DNA of 64,000 bases from the NCBI RefSeq assembly GCF_030815955.1, contig NZ_JAUSXK010000001.1, positions 868,001-932,000 on the forward strand, written 5' to 3'. This stretch comes from Microbacterium murale. Its GTDB lineage: Bacteria > Actinomycetota > Actinomycetes > Actinomycetales > Microbacteriaceae. A model generated the notes under the pieces. It ran no database searches and was not told the DNA's origin. It worked only from the letters and a program-made list of their open reading frames with translations. Shown piece by piece: positions 16,221 through 25,538 of the stretch (position 1 is its first letter; every line of letters begins with the position of its first letter). The translations under genes and the position numbers were made by a program.

Positions 16221-17807
16221 TCAGCGCGCGAACACCCGTTCCCCGCGGATCCAGGTCTCCGCCACGCGCACCTCTGAGATCTCCTCGGCGGGCACCGTGA
16301 AGACATCGCGCTCGAGCACGGCGAAGCTGGCATCGAAGCCGGCCGTGATCTCGCCGACATTCTCCAGCGGCGACAGCATCCGTGCCCTGCCGGTGTAGAG
16401 CATCAACGCCTGCGCGGCCGTGATCGCCGCCGCCGGCCCGAAGTCGATGCCGTTGTAGGTGCGCCGGCGCACTGCGGCCTCCACGGAGAGCATGACGTCG
16501 TCTGCTCCGCTCCACGCCGTCGCCGGGCGGTCGGACGACAGCGCGAGCGCCTCGACACCCGCGTACAGCCGGGCGATGGGGTATGCGTCCGGCACCTGCT
16601 CGGCGCGCAGCGCCTTCTCGTAACCGTCGTACTCGGCGAAGAAGAACACGGTGTGCGTCGCGATGCCGAAGCTCATGCGCGCATCTCGCAACCGACGCAC
16701 GTACTCGTCGCTCACGATCGTCGCGTGCTCGATGCGCACCGACGGGATGCCGGTGAGCCAGGGCTCTTCGTCGGCGAACAGTTCGACGACGCGGTCGAGC
16801 GCCTGGTCCCCCATCGCGTGCACGGCCAGTTGCACGCCGTTGCGGCGCGCCCAGTCCGCCGCTGCGCGGACGTCCTCGTCTGCGACCAGGCGCAGGCCGT
16901 GATCGCAGGAGTCCGGGTACGGCTCGTGCACCCAGGCCGTGCGGTTCGAGTACGCTCCGTCGAGCACGACCTTCACTCCGGCGATGCGGATCCGTCCCTC
17001 GCGGTCGTCGTCGTCGAGATCGGCCAGGGGCTGCTCCGGATCCCAGCCCGGGTACAGCGCGACCCTGAGGCGCAGGCCGCGCTCCGCCGCGGCGCGGAAC
17101 GTGGTGAGCGGATCGGCGAGGCGGCTGGAGAGCAGATCGCACACGGCCACGATGCCGCGGGATGCGAGCTCGTCGCCGAGCGCGATCAGTGCATCGATCT
17201 GCTCGTCGCGGCTCGGCGCGGGGATGAAGGCCGCCACGTCGCCGACGGCTGCGATCTCGGTGAGCACCCCGTTGGGAGACCCATCCGAGTGACGCTCGAA
17301 GCGCGCCCCGACCGGGTCGGGAGTAGCTGCGGTGATGCCGGCGACCTCGAGCGCTTTCGAGTTGCACACGGCGGAGTGCGCATCGCAGCGCCAGACGAGC
17401 ACGGGCCGGTCGGTCGACACCCGGTCGAGGTCGGCGGCGGTCGGCATCCGGCGCTCCGGGAACTTCGTGTCATCGAACCCGCGCCCCAGTATCCAGGCGT
17501 CCTCGGCCGTGACGGTCGCCGCGTGTGCACGCATGACGTCGACGAGTTCGTCGACGGAGGTCACAGCCGGCGGGAAGCACTCCGCCGCAGCGGCGGTGCC
17601 GGCCATCAGCGCCGGGTGGGTGTGACTGTCGATCAGCCCGGGCAGCACGGTGCGGCCACCCAGGTCGACGGCATCCTGTCCGTCGATGTCGGCGGCGTCG
17701 CCGACCCAGTCGAAGACGCCGTCACGGATGCGGAACGCCGAGACGAAGTCGTCCTCACCTGTCCCGGTGAAGACCTTCGCGTTCGTGAAGAGCTGCTGCA
17801 TCATCAT
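16221..17807 (-). CDS. YtcJ-like amidohydrolase (Amidohydro_3), copy 2 of operon
   Basis: Metal-dependent amidohydrolase of about 528 residues, last gene of the putA operon. It has the N-terminal beta-sandwich start (NAKVFTGTGEDDFVSAFRIRDGVF), the metal motif PGLIDSHTHPALM, a Lys-containing KVVLDGAYSNRTAWVHEPYPD segment, HAMGDQALDRVVELF, SVRIEHATIV, and the late GADDVMLSVEAAVRR with the catalytic-site Asp. No signal peptide is seen. Three consecutive ATG codons (17807, 17804, 17801) follow GAAGGA, so the exact start is uncertain by two codons. Family substrates are cyclic amides, N-acyl or formamide compounds, and none can be assigned here. It shares layout and many motifs with the preceding gene, its paralogue. 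Confidence 0.85.
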   Translation of the reverse strand: MMMQQLFTNAKVFTGTGEDDFVSAFRIRDGVFDWVGDAADIDGQDAVDLGGRTVLPGLIDSHTHPALMAGTAAAAECFPPAVTSVDELVDVMRAHAATVTAEDAWILGRGFDDTKFPERRMPTAADLDRVSTDRPVLVWRCDAHSAVCNSKALEVAGITAATPDPVGARFERHSDGSPNGVLTEIAAVGDVAAFIPAPSRDEQIDALIALGDELASRGIVAVCDLLSSRLADPLTTFRAAAERGLRLRVALYPGWDPEQPLADLDDDDREGRIRIAGVKVVLDGAYSNRTAWVHEPYPDSCDHGLRLVADEDVRAAADWARRNGVQLAVHAMGDQALDRVVELFADEEPWLTGIPSVRIEHATIVSDEYVRRLRDARMSFGIATHTVFFFAEYDGYEKALRAEQVPDAYPIARLYAGVEALALSSDRPATAWSGADDVMLSVEAAVRRRTYNGIDFGPAAAITAAQALMLYTGRARMLSPLENVGEITAGFDASFAVLERDVFTVPAEEISEVRVAETWIRGERVFAR

Positions 17808-17814
17808 CCGTCCT

Positions 17815-19290
17815 TCAGATCGTGCGCCAGGTGAAACGCCCGCCGAGCAGCGTGGCGGCCACCGGCATGTCGCGCAGCTCGTCCCGATCGCACGCATACG
17901 GGTCGCGACCTGTGATCACGAGATCAGCGGGCTGCCCGACGGCGAGCGTGGAACGAGTGGATGCCGCGAGCGCGACGTCCATCGGAACCTGTTGCTCCGG
18001 GTGCCAGGCTTCGCGCTCCCCCCGGCTGCGTGCGGTGGCAGCGCTGATCGAGATCCACTGATCGAGCGGCGCGACGGGGGCATCAGAGCCCAGACGCAGT
18101 TCGGCACCGGCACGGTGGAGCGAGCCGAATGCGAACGCGCGGTCGGTGCGACCCGCCCAATGGTGATCGGCGACGTCGCGGTCGTCCATGGCGTGCTCGG
18201 GCTGCACGCTGGCGACCAGGCCCAGTTCGGCGAAGCGCGCGAAATCGTCCTCGCGCACCAGCTGAGCGTGCTCGATCACCCCCGGCATGCCGAGCGCGGC
18301 GAATGTGTCCAGCACCTCGCTGTTCGCGCGGTCGCCGATCGCGTGGACGGCGGCGTCGATCCCCGCGTCTCGCGCGCGTTCCAGCAGCGCGCTCAGCTCG
18401 GAGATCGGCACGCTCTCCATACCGCAGGCGAGGGGGTGCGACGGGTCCATGCCCGGGTACGGATCCCAGCACCAGGCGGTGCGGGTGTTGAGCGAACCGT
18501 CCACGACGACCTTGAGCCGGCCGAAGCTCACCAGGCCCTGATCGTCGATCGGGTCGCCGGTGCGCCAGCCGTCAGCGATGACCCGTTCGAGCCGGTCGGG
18601 CCAGACCGCAGCCTCCACCCGCAGACTCGTGATCCCGTTCTGCACGCGCGAGCGCCATTCGACGACGTTGTCAGTCTTCTCGAACTCCACGATCCCGACT
18701 ACTCCGCGCGATGCCGCTGCATCCGCCGCAGCGCGATACGCCGAAAGCGGCAGGGCATCGGACTGGTCGAACGAGTGCAGCACCTCGATCCACGGAACTT
18801 CTCTGAGCAGCCCTGACGCGTCGAGCTGCACGCCCAGCCGCGAGGCTGCGGCAGAGTTCATCCACCCGCAATGCAGGTCGCCGCTGACGAGCACGACCGG
18901 GATGTCACCGATCGCCTCGTCGATCGCCGCGAGCGTCGCAGGCTCGGCCCATAGCCCGTCGCGGAACCCGTACCCCATCAGAATCCCGCCGGTCAGCACC
19001 GCCCCGTCGGCTCGTGCACGCACGGTGACGTCGAGCACGTCCTGCGCACTGCGGGTCTGGGTGAGGTCGATGCGGCTGCGCCGGATCACGTGCTGCGTGA
19101 AGTGGACGTGCGAGTCCCACATCCCGGGCCCGATCCAGCGGCCGGACACGTCGACGATCTCACCGTCGGCGGCCCCGTCCTCTGCGGACAGCGTGCCCGC
19201 AGGGACGATCTCAGCGATCAGACCGTCGCGGATGACGATGTCGACCGGCTCTTCACCGAAAGGACGCGCGCCGAGGAGCGTGAGGGACAT
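17815..19290 (-). CDS. YtcJ-like amidohydrolase (Amidohydro_3), copy 1 of operon
   Basis: Metal-dependent amidohydrolase of 491 residues. Motifs in order are GPGMWDSHVHFTQH (metal His pair), LKVVVDGSLNTRTAWCWDPYPGMD, HAIGDRANSEVLDTFAALG, VIEHAQLVREDD, and LGSDAPVAPLDQWISI with the catalytic-site Asp. It is somewhat shorter than its neighbour at 16221-17807 and differs around the first metal motif (HVH against HTH), so the two probably prefer different but related substrates. It follows ornithine cyclodeaminase by 36 bases and precedes the second copy by 7. The context suggests removal of an acyl or cyclic-amide group to release ornithine, proline or a relative, which is inference. Confidence 0.85.
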   Translation of the reverse strand: MSLTLLGARPFGEEPVDIVIRDGLIAEIVPAGTLSAEDGAADGEIVDVSGRWIGPGMWDSHVHFTQHVIRRSRIDLTQTRSAQDVLDVTVRARADGAVLTGGILMGYGFRDGLWAEPATLAAIDEAIGDIPVVLVSGDLHCGWMNSAAASRLGVQLDASGLLREVPWIEVLHSFDQSDALPLSAYRAAADAAASRGVVGIVEFEKTDNVVEWRSRVQNGITSLRVEAAVWPDRLERVIADGWRTGDPIDDQGLVSFGRLKVVVDGSLNTRTAWCWDPYPGMDPSHPLACGMESVPISELSALLERARDAGIDAAVHAIGDRANSEVLDTFAALGMPGVIEHAQLVREDDFARFAELGLVASVQPEHAMDDRDVADHHWAGRTDRAFAFGSLHRAGAELRLGSDAPVAPLDQWISISAATARSRGEREAWHPEQQVPMDVALAASTRSTLAVGQPADLVITGRDPYACDRDELRDMPVAATLLGGRFTWRTI

Positions 19291-19326
19291 GATTCTCCGA
19301 TACTGATTCGGTCGGGCGGCGTTCGG

Positions 19327-20355
19327 TCAGGCGACGGGGACGGGCGCGGTGGTGAACCCGAACAGGTCCTTCGGATCCTCAGGCGCGGCCACGAGATCGA
19401 TCTCGTGAGCGAGCGACGTCCCGGCAACACTCTCGCGCAGATACCGCAGCGCGGAGAAATCCTCGATCGCGAAACCGACGGAGTCGAAGATGGTGACCTG
19501 GTCGGCCGAGGTGCGCCCCTGGGCGGTCCCGGCGAGCACCTTCCAGAACTCGGTCACGGGGAAGTCGGCCGCCACATTCTGGATCTCGCCCTCGACCCTC
19601 GTCTGCGGCGGATACTCGACGAACACGGGGCCGCGCTCGAGGATGCGCGGGTCGAGCTCTGTCTTGCCGGGGCAGTCGCCGCCGATCGTGTTGATGTGCA
19701 TGCCGGGCGCGACGTCGGCATCCGTCAGCACCTGCGCCACCGCCTTGTCGGCGGTGCAGGTGGTGACGATGTCGGCACCGGCTGCGGCCTCGGATGCAGA
19801 AGAGCACACGGTGATGTCGAAACCACGCGCGCCCAGGTTGCGGACGAACTTCGCCGTCGCAGCAGGATCGACGTCGAAGATGCGGAGCCGGTCGATGCCC
19901 AGCACCGCGCGGAACGCCAGTGCCTGGAACTCTGCTTGGCTGCCGGCGCCGATCATCGCCATGACCTGCGAGTCCGCTCTCGCCAGGCGCCGGGCGACCA
20001 TCGCCGACGTCGCGGCGGTGCGCAGTGCCGTGAGGACCGTCATCTCGGCGAGGAACACCGGGTAGCCGTTGTGCACGTCGGCGAGCACGCCGAACGCGGT
20101 GACCGTCTGGTACCCGCGAGCGGGGTTGAACGGATGCCCGTTGACGTACTTGAACGCGTAGAGATCGGGGTCGCTGACCGGCATCAGCTCGATCACACCG
20201 AACGGTGTGTGACTGGCCACCCTGGCCGACTTGTCGAACGACTCCCACCGACGGAAGTCCTCCTCTACGGCATCCGCCATGCCCGCCATGATCTCGGCTG
20301 CACCGTGCTGAGCGATCCACCGCACCATGTCGGCGACTCCGACGAACGCGGTCAT
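19327..20355 (-). CDS. ocd: Ornithine cyclodeaminase family protein
   Basis: NAD-dependent enzyme of 342 residues of the ornithine cyclodeaminase/mu-crystallin family. The Rossmann motif MIGAGSQAEFQALAFRAVLGI lies near 137-157. The ornithine cyclodeaminase hallmarks are GMHINTIGGDCPGKTELDPRIL and VTIFDSVGFAIEDFSALRYLR, with the catalytic Asp in the first. These motifs place it with true ornithine cyclodeaminases rather than with alanine dehydrogenase or opine-type members. It would convert L-ornithine to L-proline with loss of ammonia. The co-operonic putA would then oxidise proline to glutamate. It overlaps the PaiB-like gene stop as ATGA. Confidence 0.88.
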   Translation of the reverse strand: MTAFVGVADMVRWIAQHGAAEIMAGMADAVEEDFRRWESFDKSARVASHTPFGVIELMPVSDPDLYAFKYVNGHPFNPARGYQTVTAFGVLADVHNGYPVFLAEMTVLTALRTAATSAMVARRLARADSQVMAMIGAGSQAEFQALAFRAVLGIDRLRIFDVDPAATAKFVRNLGARGFDITVCSSASEAAAGADIVTTCTADKAVAQVLTDADVAPGMHINTIGGDCPGKTELDPRILERGPVFVEYPPQTRVEGEIQNVAADFPVTEFWKVLAGTAQGRTSADQVTIFDSVGFAIEDFSALRYLRESVAGTSLAHEIDLVAAPEDPKDLFGFTTAPVPVA

Positions 20356-20990
20356 GCCGACACCTCGCTCTCGTGCATCGCTGCCATCCGGGCTGCGAGC
20401 GCCGGGTTGCGGTACGGACCTGGTTCGCCCAGCGCATCGATCACGCGGCTGACGACCTCGGCGGGTTTGTCCTGGCTCATCTTGTCCTTCGCTTCGAAAC
20501 GGGTGATCCTCATGCGGAATCCGACGGTGCCGTGCACGATGCGCGCCGCGTAGTCGGCGTTCTCCAGAGTCCGATTCATCAGATACGGCTCGGGCAGCGG
20601 GCTCTCGAAATGCTCCACGAGCCGCTCCAGCACCTGCAGGTTCTCCTCATCGGAGAGGATCTCCGGCGTGCCGTACAGGTGCGCGACCGCGAAGTTCCAC
20701 GTCGGCACGGCGGGAGAGGCGCCGTACCAGCTCGGGGAGACGTACCCCTGCGGCCCGTAGATGATCACCATCGCCTCATGTCCGCCGAGCTCGTGCAGCC
20801 GCTCGTCCGGACGGCCGACGTGGCTGAGCAGCACGATGCCTTCGGCCTCGTCGTCCAGCAGGATCGGATAGTGGGAGGCGATGAGACCCTTGCCCGGGAC
20901 GAAGCTGACAATGCTCGCCCACGGGTTCTCGCGCACGAGCGCGCGAATCGTGTCGACGTCGTCGAGCAGATAGTCGGGGTTGGATCTCAT
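20352..20990 (-). CDS. PaiB-like FMN-binding protein
   Basis: Protein of 212 residues of the FMN-binding negative transcriptional regulator (PaiB) family. It has a split-barrel flavin fold: WASIVSFVPGKGLIASHYPILLDD, VLLSHVGRPDERLHEL, VIIYGPQGYVSPSWYGASPAVPTWNFAVAHLYG, then a C-terminal helical part ending in RNPALAARM. The motif YVSPSWY and the WN pair are typical. No DNA-binding motif is obvious; the regulator name is historical, and an FMN-dependent enzymatic role is as likely. The start at 20990 has GGAGAAC upstream and lies 11 bases after putA. Its place between putA and ocd suggests a role in ornithine/proline use. Confidence 0.85.
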   Translation of the reverse strand: MRSNPDYLLDDVDTIRALVRENPWASIVSFVPGKGLIASHYPILLDDEAEGIVLLSHVGRPDERLHELGGHEAMVIIYGPQGYVSPSWYGASPAVPTWNFAVAHLYGTPEILSDEENLQVLERLVEHFESPLPEPYLMNRTLENADYAARIVHGTVGFRMRITRFEAKDKMSQDKPAEVVSRVIDALGEPGPYRNPALAARMAAMHESEVSA

Positions 20991-21001
20991 CGTTGTTCTC
21001 C

Positions 21002-24000
21002 TCAGGCGGGGTGCGCGACCAGCGCAGCGATGTCGTGACGGTGCGGGGTGCCGAAGCGGTGCGACGAGATGGACACGGCCTGCTCGCGGAGGAACGGAAG
21101 CAGCTCGATCCGACCGGCGGAGAGCACCGGCCCGGCGTATACGGCCACGGCGGGCGAACCGCCGGTGGCAGCTGCTGTGGCTCGGAGATCCCCGCCGACG
21201 AGACGGATGCGACCGCCACCGGTCTCGGCGAGGCGTGCCGCACGTGCGGCCCACCGCGATGCGTTCTCCACGGCGACGACGATGCCGGCGTTCTCGGCCC
21301 AACGCGTGACCTCGGTGGGAAGTGCGGATGGCGCGCTGACGTTGATGCGACCGCCCGCGCGAACACCCGCCGCGATCACACGGACCGCCTCGGCGACGCT
21401 CGCCCGCTCCAGACGGATCGTGACGGGGACGACGTCGTAGCGCAGCGCGTTCTGCTCGGTCGTGAGGGCGGTGACATCGCGCACGGCGCCGAACTCATCA
21501 CGCCAGGCGGCGACATCGGTCGAGAGTGCGCCCTGCAGCCAGGCGGCGTCCTCATGGTCTCCGAGCGCCTTGAGCGCGGCGCGGGAGACGGCATCGTTCG
21601 GCGCGTTCGCCGTGACCGGAGCGTCCACCCAGTCGGACAGGCCGATGAGGTAGCTCGGGCCACCTGCCTTGGTACCTGCGCCGACGGCAGCCTTCTTCCA
21701 GCCGCCGAACGGCTGACGCTGCACGATCGCACCCGTGGTGCCGCGGTTGACATAGAGGTTGCCGGCCTGCACTGCGGCCAGCCAGGCGGCGATCTCGTCC
21801 TCGTCGAGGGAGTGCAATCCACTGGTGAGCCCGTAGTCGATCGCGTTGACCATCGCGGTCGCCTCGTCCAGCGAGTTCGCGGTCATGACGCCGAGCACCG
21901 GGCCGAAGTACTCGGTGAGGTGGAACGGGCTGCCTGCGGCGACGCCTTCGCGGATGCCGGGGCGCCACATCTTGCCCTCATCGTCGAGCTTCTCGGGCTC
22001 GATGACCCACTTCTCGCCCGGCTCCAATGCGGTGAGCGCGTGCAGCAGCTTGCCTTCAGCCGGACCGATCAGGGGCCCGATGCGCGTGGCCCCCTCCCAT
22101 GGCCGCCCGACGCGGTATGAGCCGACCGCGTCGATGAGCTGGCGGCGGAACCGTTCGCTGTGCGCGACGGATCCGACGAGGATCACGAGGGAAGCGGCGG
22201 AGCACTTCTGACCCGCGTGGCCGAACGCGGAGTAGGCGACGTCCTTCGCGGCGAGGTCGAGATCCGCGCTCGGGGTGACGATGATCGCGTTCTTGCCGCT
22301 CGTCTCGGCCAGCAGCGGGAGGTCGGGACGGAAACTGCGGAACAGCTCCGCCGTCTCGTACCCGCCCGTGAGGATCACGCGCTCCACCGCTGGGCTGCTG
22401 ATGAGCTGCGTGCCGAGCTCTCGGCCGTCGAGCTGCACGTACTGCAGCACTTCGCGCGGCACACCGGCTTCCCACAGGGCCTCGATCATGACGGCGCCGG
22501 AGCGGCGGGCCTGACGCGCGGGCTTGATGATCACCGGCGAACCGGCGGCGAGCGCGGACAGTGTCGATCCCGCGGGGATGGCGACCGGGAAGTTCCACGG
22601 CGGGGTCACGACGGTGAGTCCGACCGGCTTATGGATCGCACCGTCGATGGTCTCGATGCGCTTCGCGCTCTCGGCGTAGTAGTGCGCGAAATCGATCGCT
22701 TCGGAGACCTCGGGGTCGCCCTGCTCGAGCACCTTGCCGCACTCGGAGCCCATGACCTCGAGCAGTTCGGCGCGGCGCGCCTGGAGGATGTCGCCGGCGC
22801 GGTGCAGGATCTCTGCCCGCCCCGTGGCGCCCAGTGCCCGCCAGGTCTCCCCGGCCGCGGTGGCCGTGGCGATGACCTCGTCGAGGGCTGCGGCATCCGA
22901 CAGCGTGTTCGCCCGGACCGTCTCGTCACCCAGCGTCGACGACTGCATGCGTGAGCGGATGCTGTCGCCCCACTCACGGTTTGCCGCGAGACTCGGGTCG
23001 GTGTCAGGAGTGTTCGTGAACGAATCGCGGGAAGCAGCGGGCTGCTCGGCGGTGCGGTCCTGGGTGCGGTTGGACGCGGGGACGTCGGTGGGCATCGACC
23101 GGATAGACGCCAGGAACCGATCGCGCTCACGAGCGAACAGCGCTGGTTCGTCGTCGAGTTCGAACACAGCCGACATGAAGTTGTCGGTCGACGCGCCTTC
23201 TTCCAGCCGGCGGATCAGGTAGGCGATGGCGACGTCGAACTCGGCAGGGTGCACGACGGGCGTGTACAGCAGCAGAGAGCCGACGGTGCGGCGCACGACG
23301 CTCGCCTGTGCGGTGGCCATGCCCAGCAGCATCTCGAACTCGATGCTCTTCGTCGCAGCGCCCGCCGAGACGATCCCGCGCCGATTCGCGAGCAACCAGG
23401 CGAGCGCGATGTCGAACAGGTTGTGACCGGCGATGCCGATGCGCACGTTCTTCACGTGCTCCGGACGCAGCGCGTAGTCGAGCACGGCCTTGTACGAGGC
23501 GTCAGAGGCCTGCTTGCTCTCCCAGGTGGCGAGCGGCCAGTCGTGAGTCTCGGCATCCACCCGTTCCATGGGCAGGTTGGCGCCCTTCACGACGCGCACC
23601 TTGATCGGTGCTCCGCCGGCCGCCACCCGCGCGGCAGACCACTCCTGCAGCCGGATCATGGCTCCGAGCGCATCCGGCAGGTACGCCTGCAGCACGATGC
23701 CGGCCTCGAGACCGCTGAACTCGTCACGGTCGAGGATCGAGGTGAAGACCGCGATCGTCAGATCGAGATCCTTGAACTCCTCCATGTCGAGGTTGATGAA
23801 CTTGCGTCCCTTGACCGCGATCCGGAAGAGGGGCATGAGCGCTTCGGCCGCGTGCTGGACCGCTTCGTCGAACGCCCACGGGCTGTGCGGGGCGACGGTC
23901 GACGACACCTTGATCGATACGTAGTCGACGTCGTCGCGCTCGAGGAGTCGTCGGGTTCCGGCCAGGCGACGCGCCGCCTCCTCCTCGCCGAGGATGGCCT

Positions 24001-24481
24001 CGCCGAGGAGGTTGATGTTCAGATGCACGCCGTCGTCCGAGCGGATCCGGCGGATCGCCTTGCCGAGCTTTGCGTCGGTCGCGTCCACGATCAGGTGCCG
24101 CACCATGCCGCGCAGCACGCGGCGGCTGATCGGCACCACGATGCCCGGGAACGCGGGAGCGAGAGCGCCACCGAGACCGATGAGCCCGCGCAGCGCGGCA
24201 GGGAGGAACTTGGGGGTGAGCGGCACCAGATCACGCAGATTGTGCGCGGCGACCTTCAGGTCTTCGGGGCGCACGACGCCGTCGACGAACCCGACGGTGA
24301 AGTCGAGGCCGTTCGGATCGCTGAGCACGCCCGCGAGGCGTGCAGCGGACGTGTCGGTCGGCACGTCCCGGCTCTCGATGAGCCAGCGCTGCACGAGCGC
24401 GATCGCGTCATCCGCGAGTTCTGCGATCTCTGTCTGCCCGGTCGGGGCCTGCTCTGTCGGGGCGGATGTCACGTCGGTCAT
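21002..24481 (-). CDS. putA: Bifunctional proline dehydrogenase / L-glutamate-gamma-semialdehyde dehydrogenase
   Basis: Peripheral membrane-associated enzyme of 1159 residues that oxidises L-proline to L-glutamate in two steps. Residues about 100-460 are the FAD barrel: NINLLGEAILGEEEA, YVSIKVSS, KFINLDMEEFKDLDLT, VRVVKGANLPME, IGIAGHNLFDIALAW and a C-terminal YLIRRLEEGASTDNF. After a linker with low-complexity Ser/Thr (about 480-520), the aldehyde dehydrogenase follows: VTPPWNFPVAIPAGSTL, LLAETSGKNAIIV with the general base Glu, GHAGQKCSAASLVIL with the catalytic Cys near 760, and TEYFGPVLGVM. A C-terminal extension of about 150 residues is present. It lacks an N-terminal ribbon-helix-helix DNA-binding domain, so control is likely by the divergent LysR protein. 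First gene of a five-gene operon. Confidence 0.94.
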   Translation of the reverse strand: MTDVTSAPTEQAPTGQTEIAELADDAIALVQRWLIESRDVPTDTSAARLAGVLSDPNGLDFTVGFVDGVVRPEDLKVAAHNLRDLVPLTPKFLPAALRGLIGLGGALAPAFPGIVVPISRRVLRGMVRHLIVDATDAKLGKAIRRIRSDDGVHLNINLLGEAILGEEEAARRLAGTRRLLERDDVDYVSIKVSSTVAPHSPWAFDEAVQHAAEALMPLFRIAVKGRKFINLDMEEFKDLDLTIAVFTSILDRDEFSGLEAGIVLQAYLPDALGAMIRLQEWSAARVAAGGAPIKVRVVKGANLPMERVDAETHDWPLATWESKQASDASYKAVLDYALRPEHVKNVRIGIAGHNLFDIALAWLLANRRGIVSAGAATKSIEFEMLLGMATAQASVVRRTVGSLLLYTPVVHPAEFDVAIAYLIRRLEEGASTDNFMSAVFELDDEPALFARERDRFLASIRSMPTDVPASNRTQDRTAEQPAASRDSFTNTPDTDPSLAANREWGDSIRSRMQSSTLGDETVRANTLSDAAALDEVIATATAAGETWRALGATGRAEILHRAGDILQARRAELLEVMGSECGKVLEQGDPEVSEAIDFAHYYAESAKRIETIDGAIHKPVGLTVVTPPWNFPVAIPAGSTLSALAAGSPVIIKPARQARRSGAVMIEALWEAGVPREVLQYVQLDGRELGTQLISSPAVERVILTGGYETAELFRSFRPDLPLLAETSGKNAIIVTPSADLDLAAKDVAYSAFGHAGQKCSAASLVILVGSVAHSERFRRQLIDAVGSYRVGRPWEGATRIGPLIGPAEGKLLHALTALEPGEKWVIEPEKLDDEGKMWRPGIREGVAAGSPFHLTEYFGPVLGVMTANSLDEATAMVNAIDYGLTSGLHSLDEDEIAAWLAAVQAGNLYVNRGTTGAIVQRQPFGGWKKAAVGAGTKAGGPSYLIGLSDWVDAPVTANAPNDAVSRAALKALGDHEDAAWLQGALSTDVAAWRDEFGAVRDVTALTTEQNALRYDVVPVTIRLERASVAEAVRVIAAGVRAGGRINVSAPSALPTEVTRWAENAGIVVAVENASRWAARAARLAETGGGRIRLVGGDLRATAAATGGSPAVAVYAGPVLSAGRIELLPFLREQAVSISSHRFGTPHRHDIAALVAHPA

Positions 24482-24589
24482 CGGGTCTCCTCACTCCTGC
24501 GTGCGGCGGCCGTCTCAGCGATCGCGGCGCACCTGCTCGTCTCAGTGTGGAGTCGCAGTATCGTTCGTGAAAAGCGAGCGTTTACGATT

Positions 24590-24605
24590 GATAATGTTCG
24601 ATAAT
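24590..24605. promoter_or_regulatory. Helically phased repeat in putA/LysR divergent region
   Basis: GATAAT occurs at 24590-24595 and again at 24600-24605, exactly one helical turn apart, in the AT-rich part of the 146-base gap between putA and the LysR gene. Either copy resembles a -10 box for the LysR gene; the pair also looks like part of a regulator site. No terminator or other gene is seen in the gap. Confidence 0.4.
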
Positions 24606-24627
24606 CCCGATGAATGTGAGGCGACCC

Positions 24628-25518
24628 GTGTTCGAGCTCCGACGACTGCGACTGCTGCACGAGCTGGCGCTGCGCGGCACGATCTCCGGCGTCGCCGCCG
24701 CGCTCGCCTACAGCCCGTCGACCGTGTCCCAGCAGCTCGCCCAACTCGAGCGCGAGGCGGGGGTGCCGCTGCTCGAACCAGACGGCAGGCGCGTGCGCCT
24801 CACGACGCAAGGGCGTCTGCTCGCGGCGCACGCGGCGCGAGCGCTGGAGCTCGACGAGGCCGCCCGCGCGGAGCTGTCGTCCAGCTCGCATCGCGAGGAG
24901 AGCGTGCGTATCGCTGTCATGCCGACCGCTGCAGAAGCGCTGGTTCCTCCCGCGCTCACCCTGCTCGCGGATCGCATGCCGGGGCTTCGCGTCGAGATGG
25001 TGCAGATGGCCCCCGAGGAGGGCCTCTTCGAGTTGCAGGCGAGGGCGTTCGACCTCGTCGTCGCCGAACAGTACTCCGGCCACACACGCGAACTGCGTGA
25101 CGGAATCGACCGCACGCTGCTCGGCAGCGATCCGGTGCGCCTCGCCGTGCCGCCGTCGTCCTCCGCGACCGCGCTGTCCGAGCTGCGCGACAGCGCCTGG
25201 GTCATGGAGCCCGAGGGGACGGCTGTGCGGCAATGGGCCGTGCAGCAGTGTCGCAGTGCGGGGTTCGAACCCGACGTCCGCTTCGAAGCGACCGACCTCA
25301 TCGCCCACGCGCGTCTGGCGGCTGCCGGGCACGCCGTCGCCGTACTGCCCGACCTGGTGTGGACGGGCGAGCGCGGGTCGGTGCGCCTCGTGGAACTGCC
25401 CGGCTCGCCCGTTCGCGAGATCTTCGCGGCGACGCGATCCTCGTCGCGCGACAGTGCGGCCGTCGCCGCAGTGCGGGACGCCCTGGCCGATGCGCTCACC
25501 GCGCATCGGCCCCGCTGA
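24628..25518 (+). CDS. LysR family transcriptional regulator
   Basis: DNA-binding regulator of about 296 residues. The N-terminal helix-turn-helix (FELRRLRLLHELALRGTISGVAAALAYSPSTVSQQLAQLEREAGVPLLEPDGRRVRLT) is followed by a two-lobed effector domain from about residue 90 (VRIAVMPTAAEALVPPALTLL). I place the start at GTG 24628 because GTGAGG lies 6 bases upstream and the domain begins there; ATG 24610 in the same frame adds six residues but has no ribosome site. It diverges from putA and ends 21 bases before the MaoC-like gene running the other way. Control of the putA-ocd-amidohydrolase operon is the natural inference. The inducer is unknown. Confidence 0.88.
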   Translation: MFELRRLRLLHELALRGTISGVAAALAYSPSTVSQQLAQLEREAGVPLLEPDGRRVRLTTQGRLLAAHAARALELDEAARAELSSSSHREESVRIAVMPTAAEALVPPALTLLADRMPGLRVEMVQMAPEEGLFELQARAFDLVVAEQYSGHTRELRDGIDRTLLGSDPVRLAVPPSSSATALSELRDSAWVMEPEGTAVRQWAVQQCRSAGFEPDVRFEATDLIAHARLAAAGHAVAVLPDLVWTGERGSVRLVELPGSPVREIFAATRSSSRDSAAVAAVRDALADALTAHRPR

Positions 25519-25538
25519 AGCCGGCCGCGTCGAGGACA

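Noticed and set aside
20352..20990. PaiB-like protein as the regulator of the putA operon.
   Set aside because: It lacks a visible DNA-binding motif, and the divergent LysR gene is the more likely regulator, so the name is kept only as a family label.
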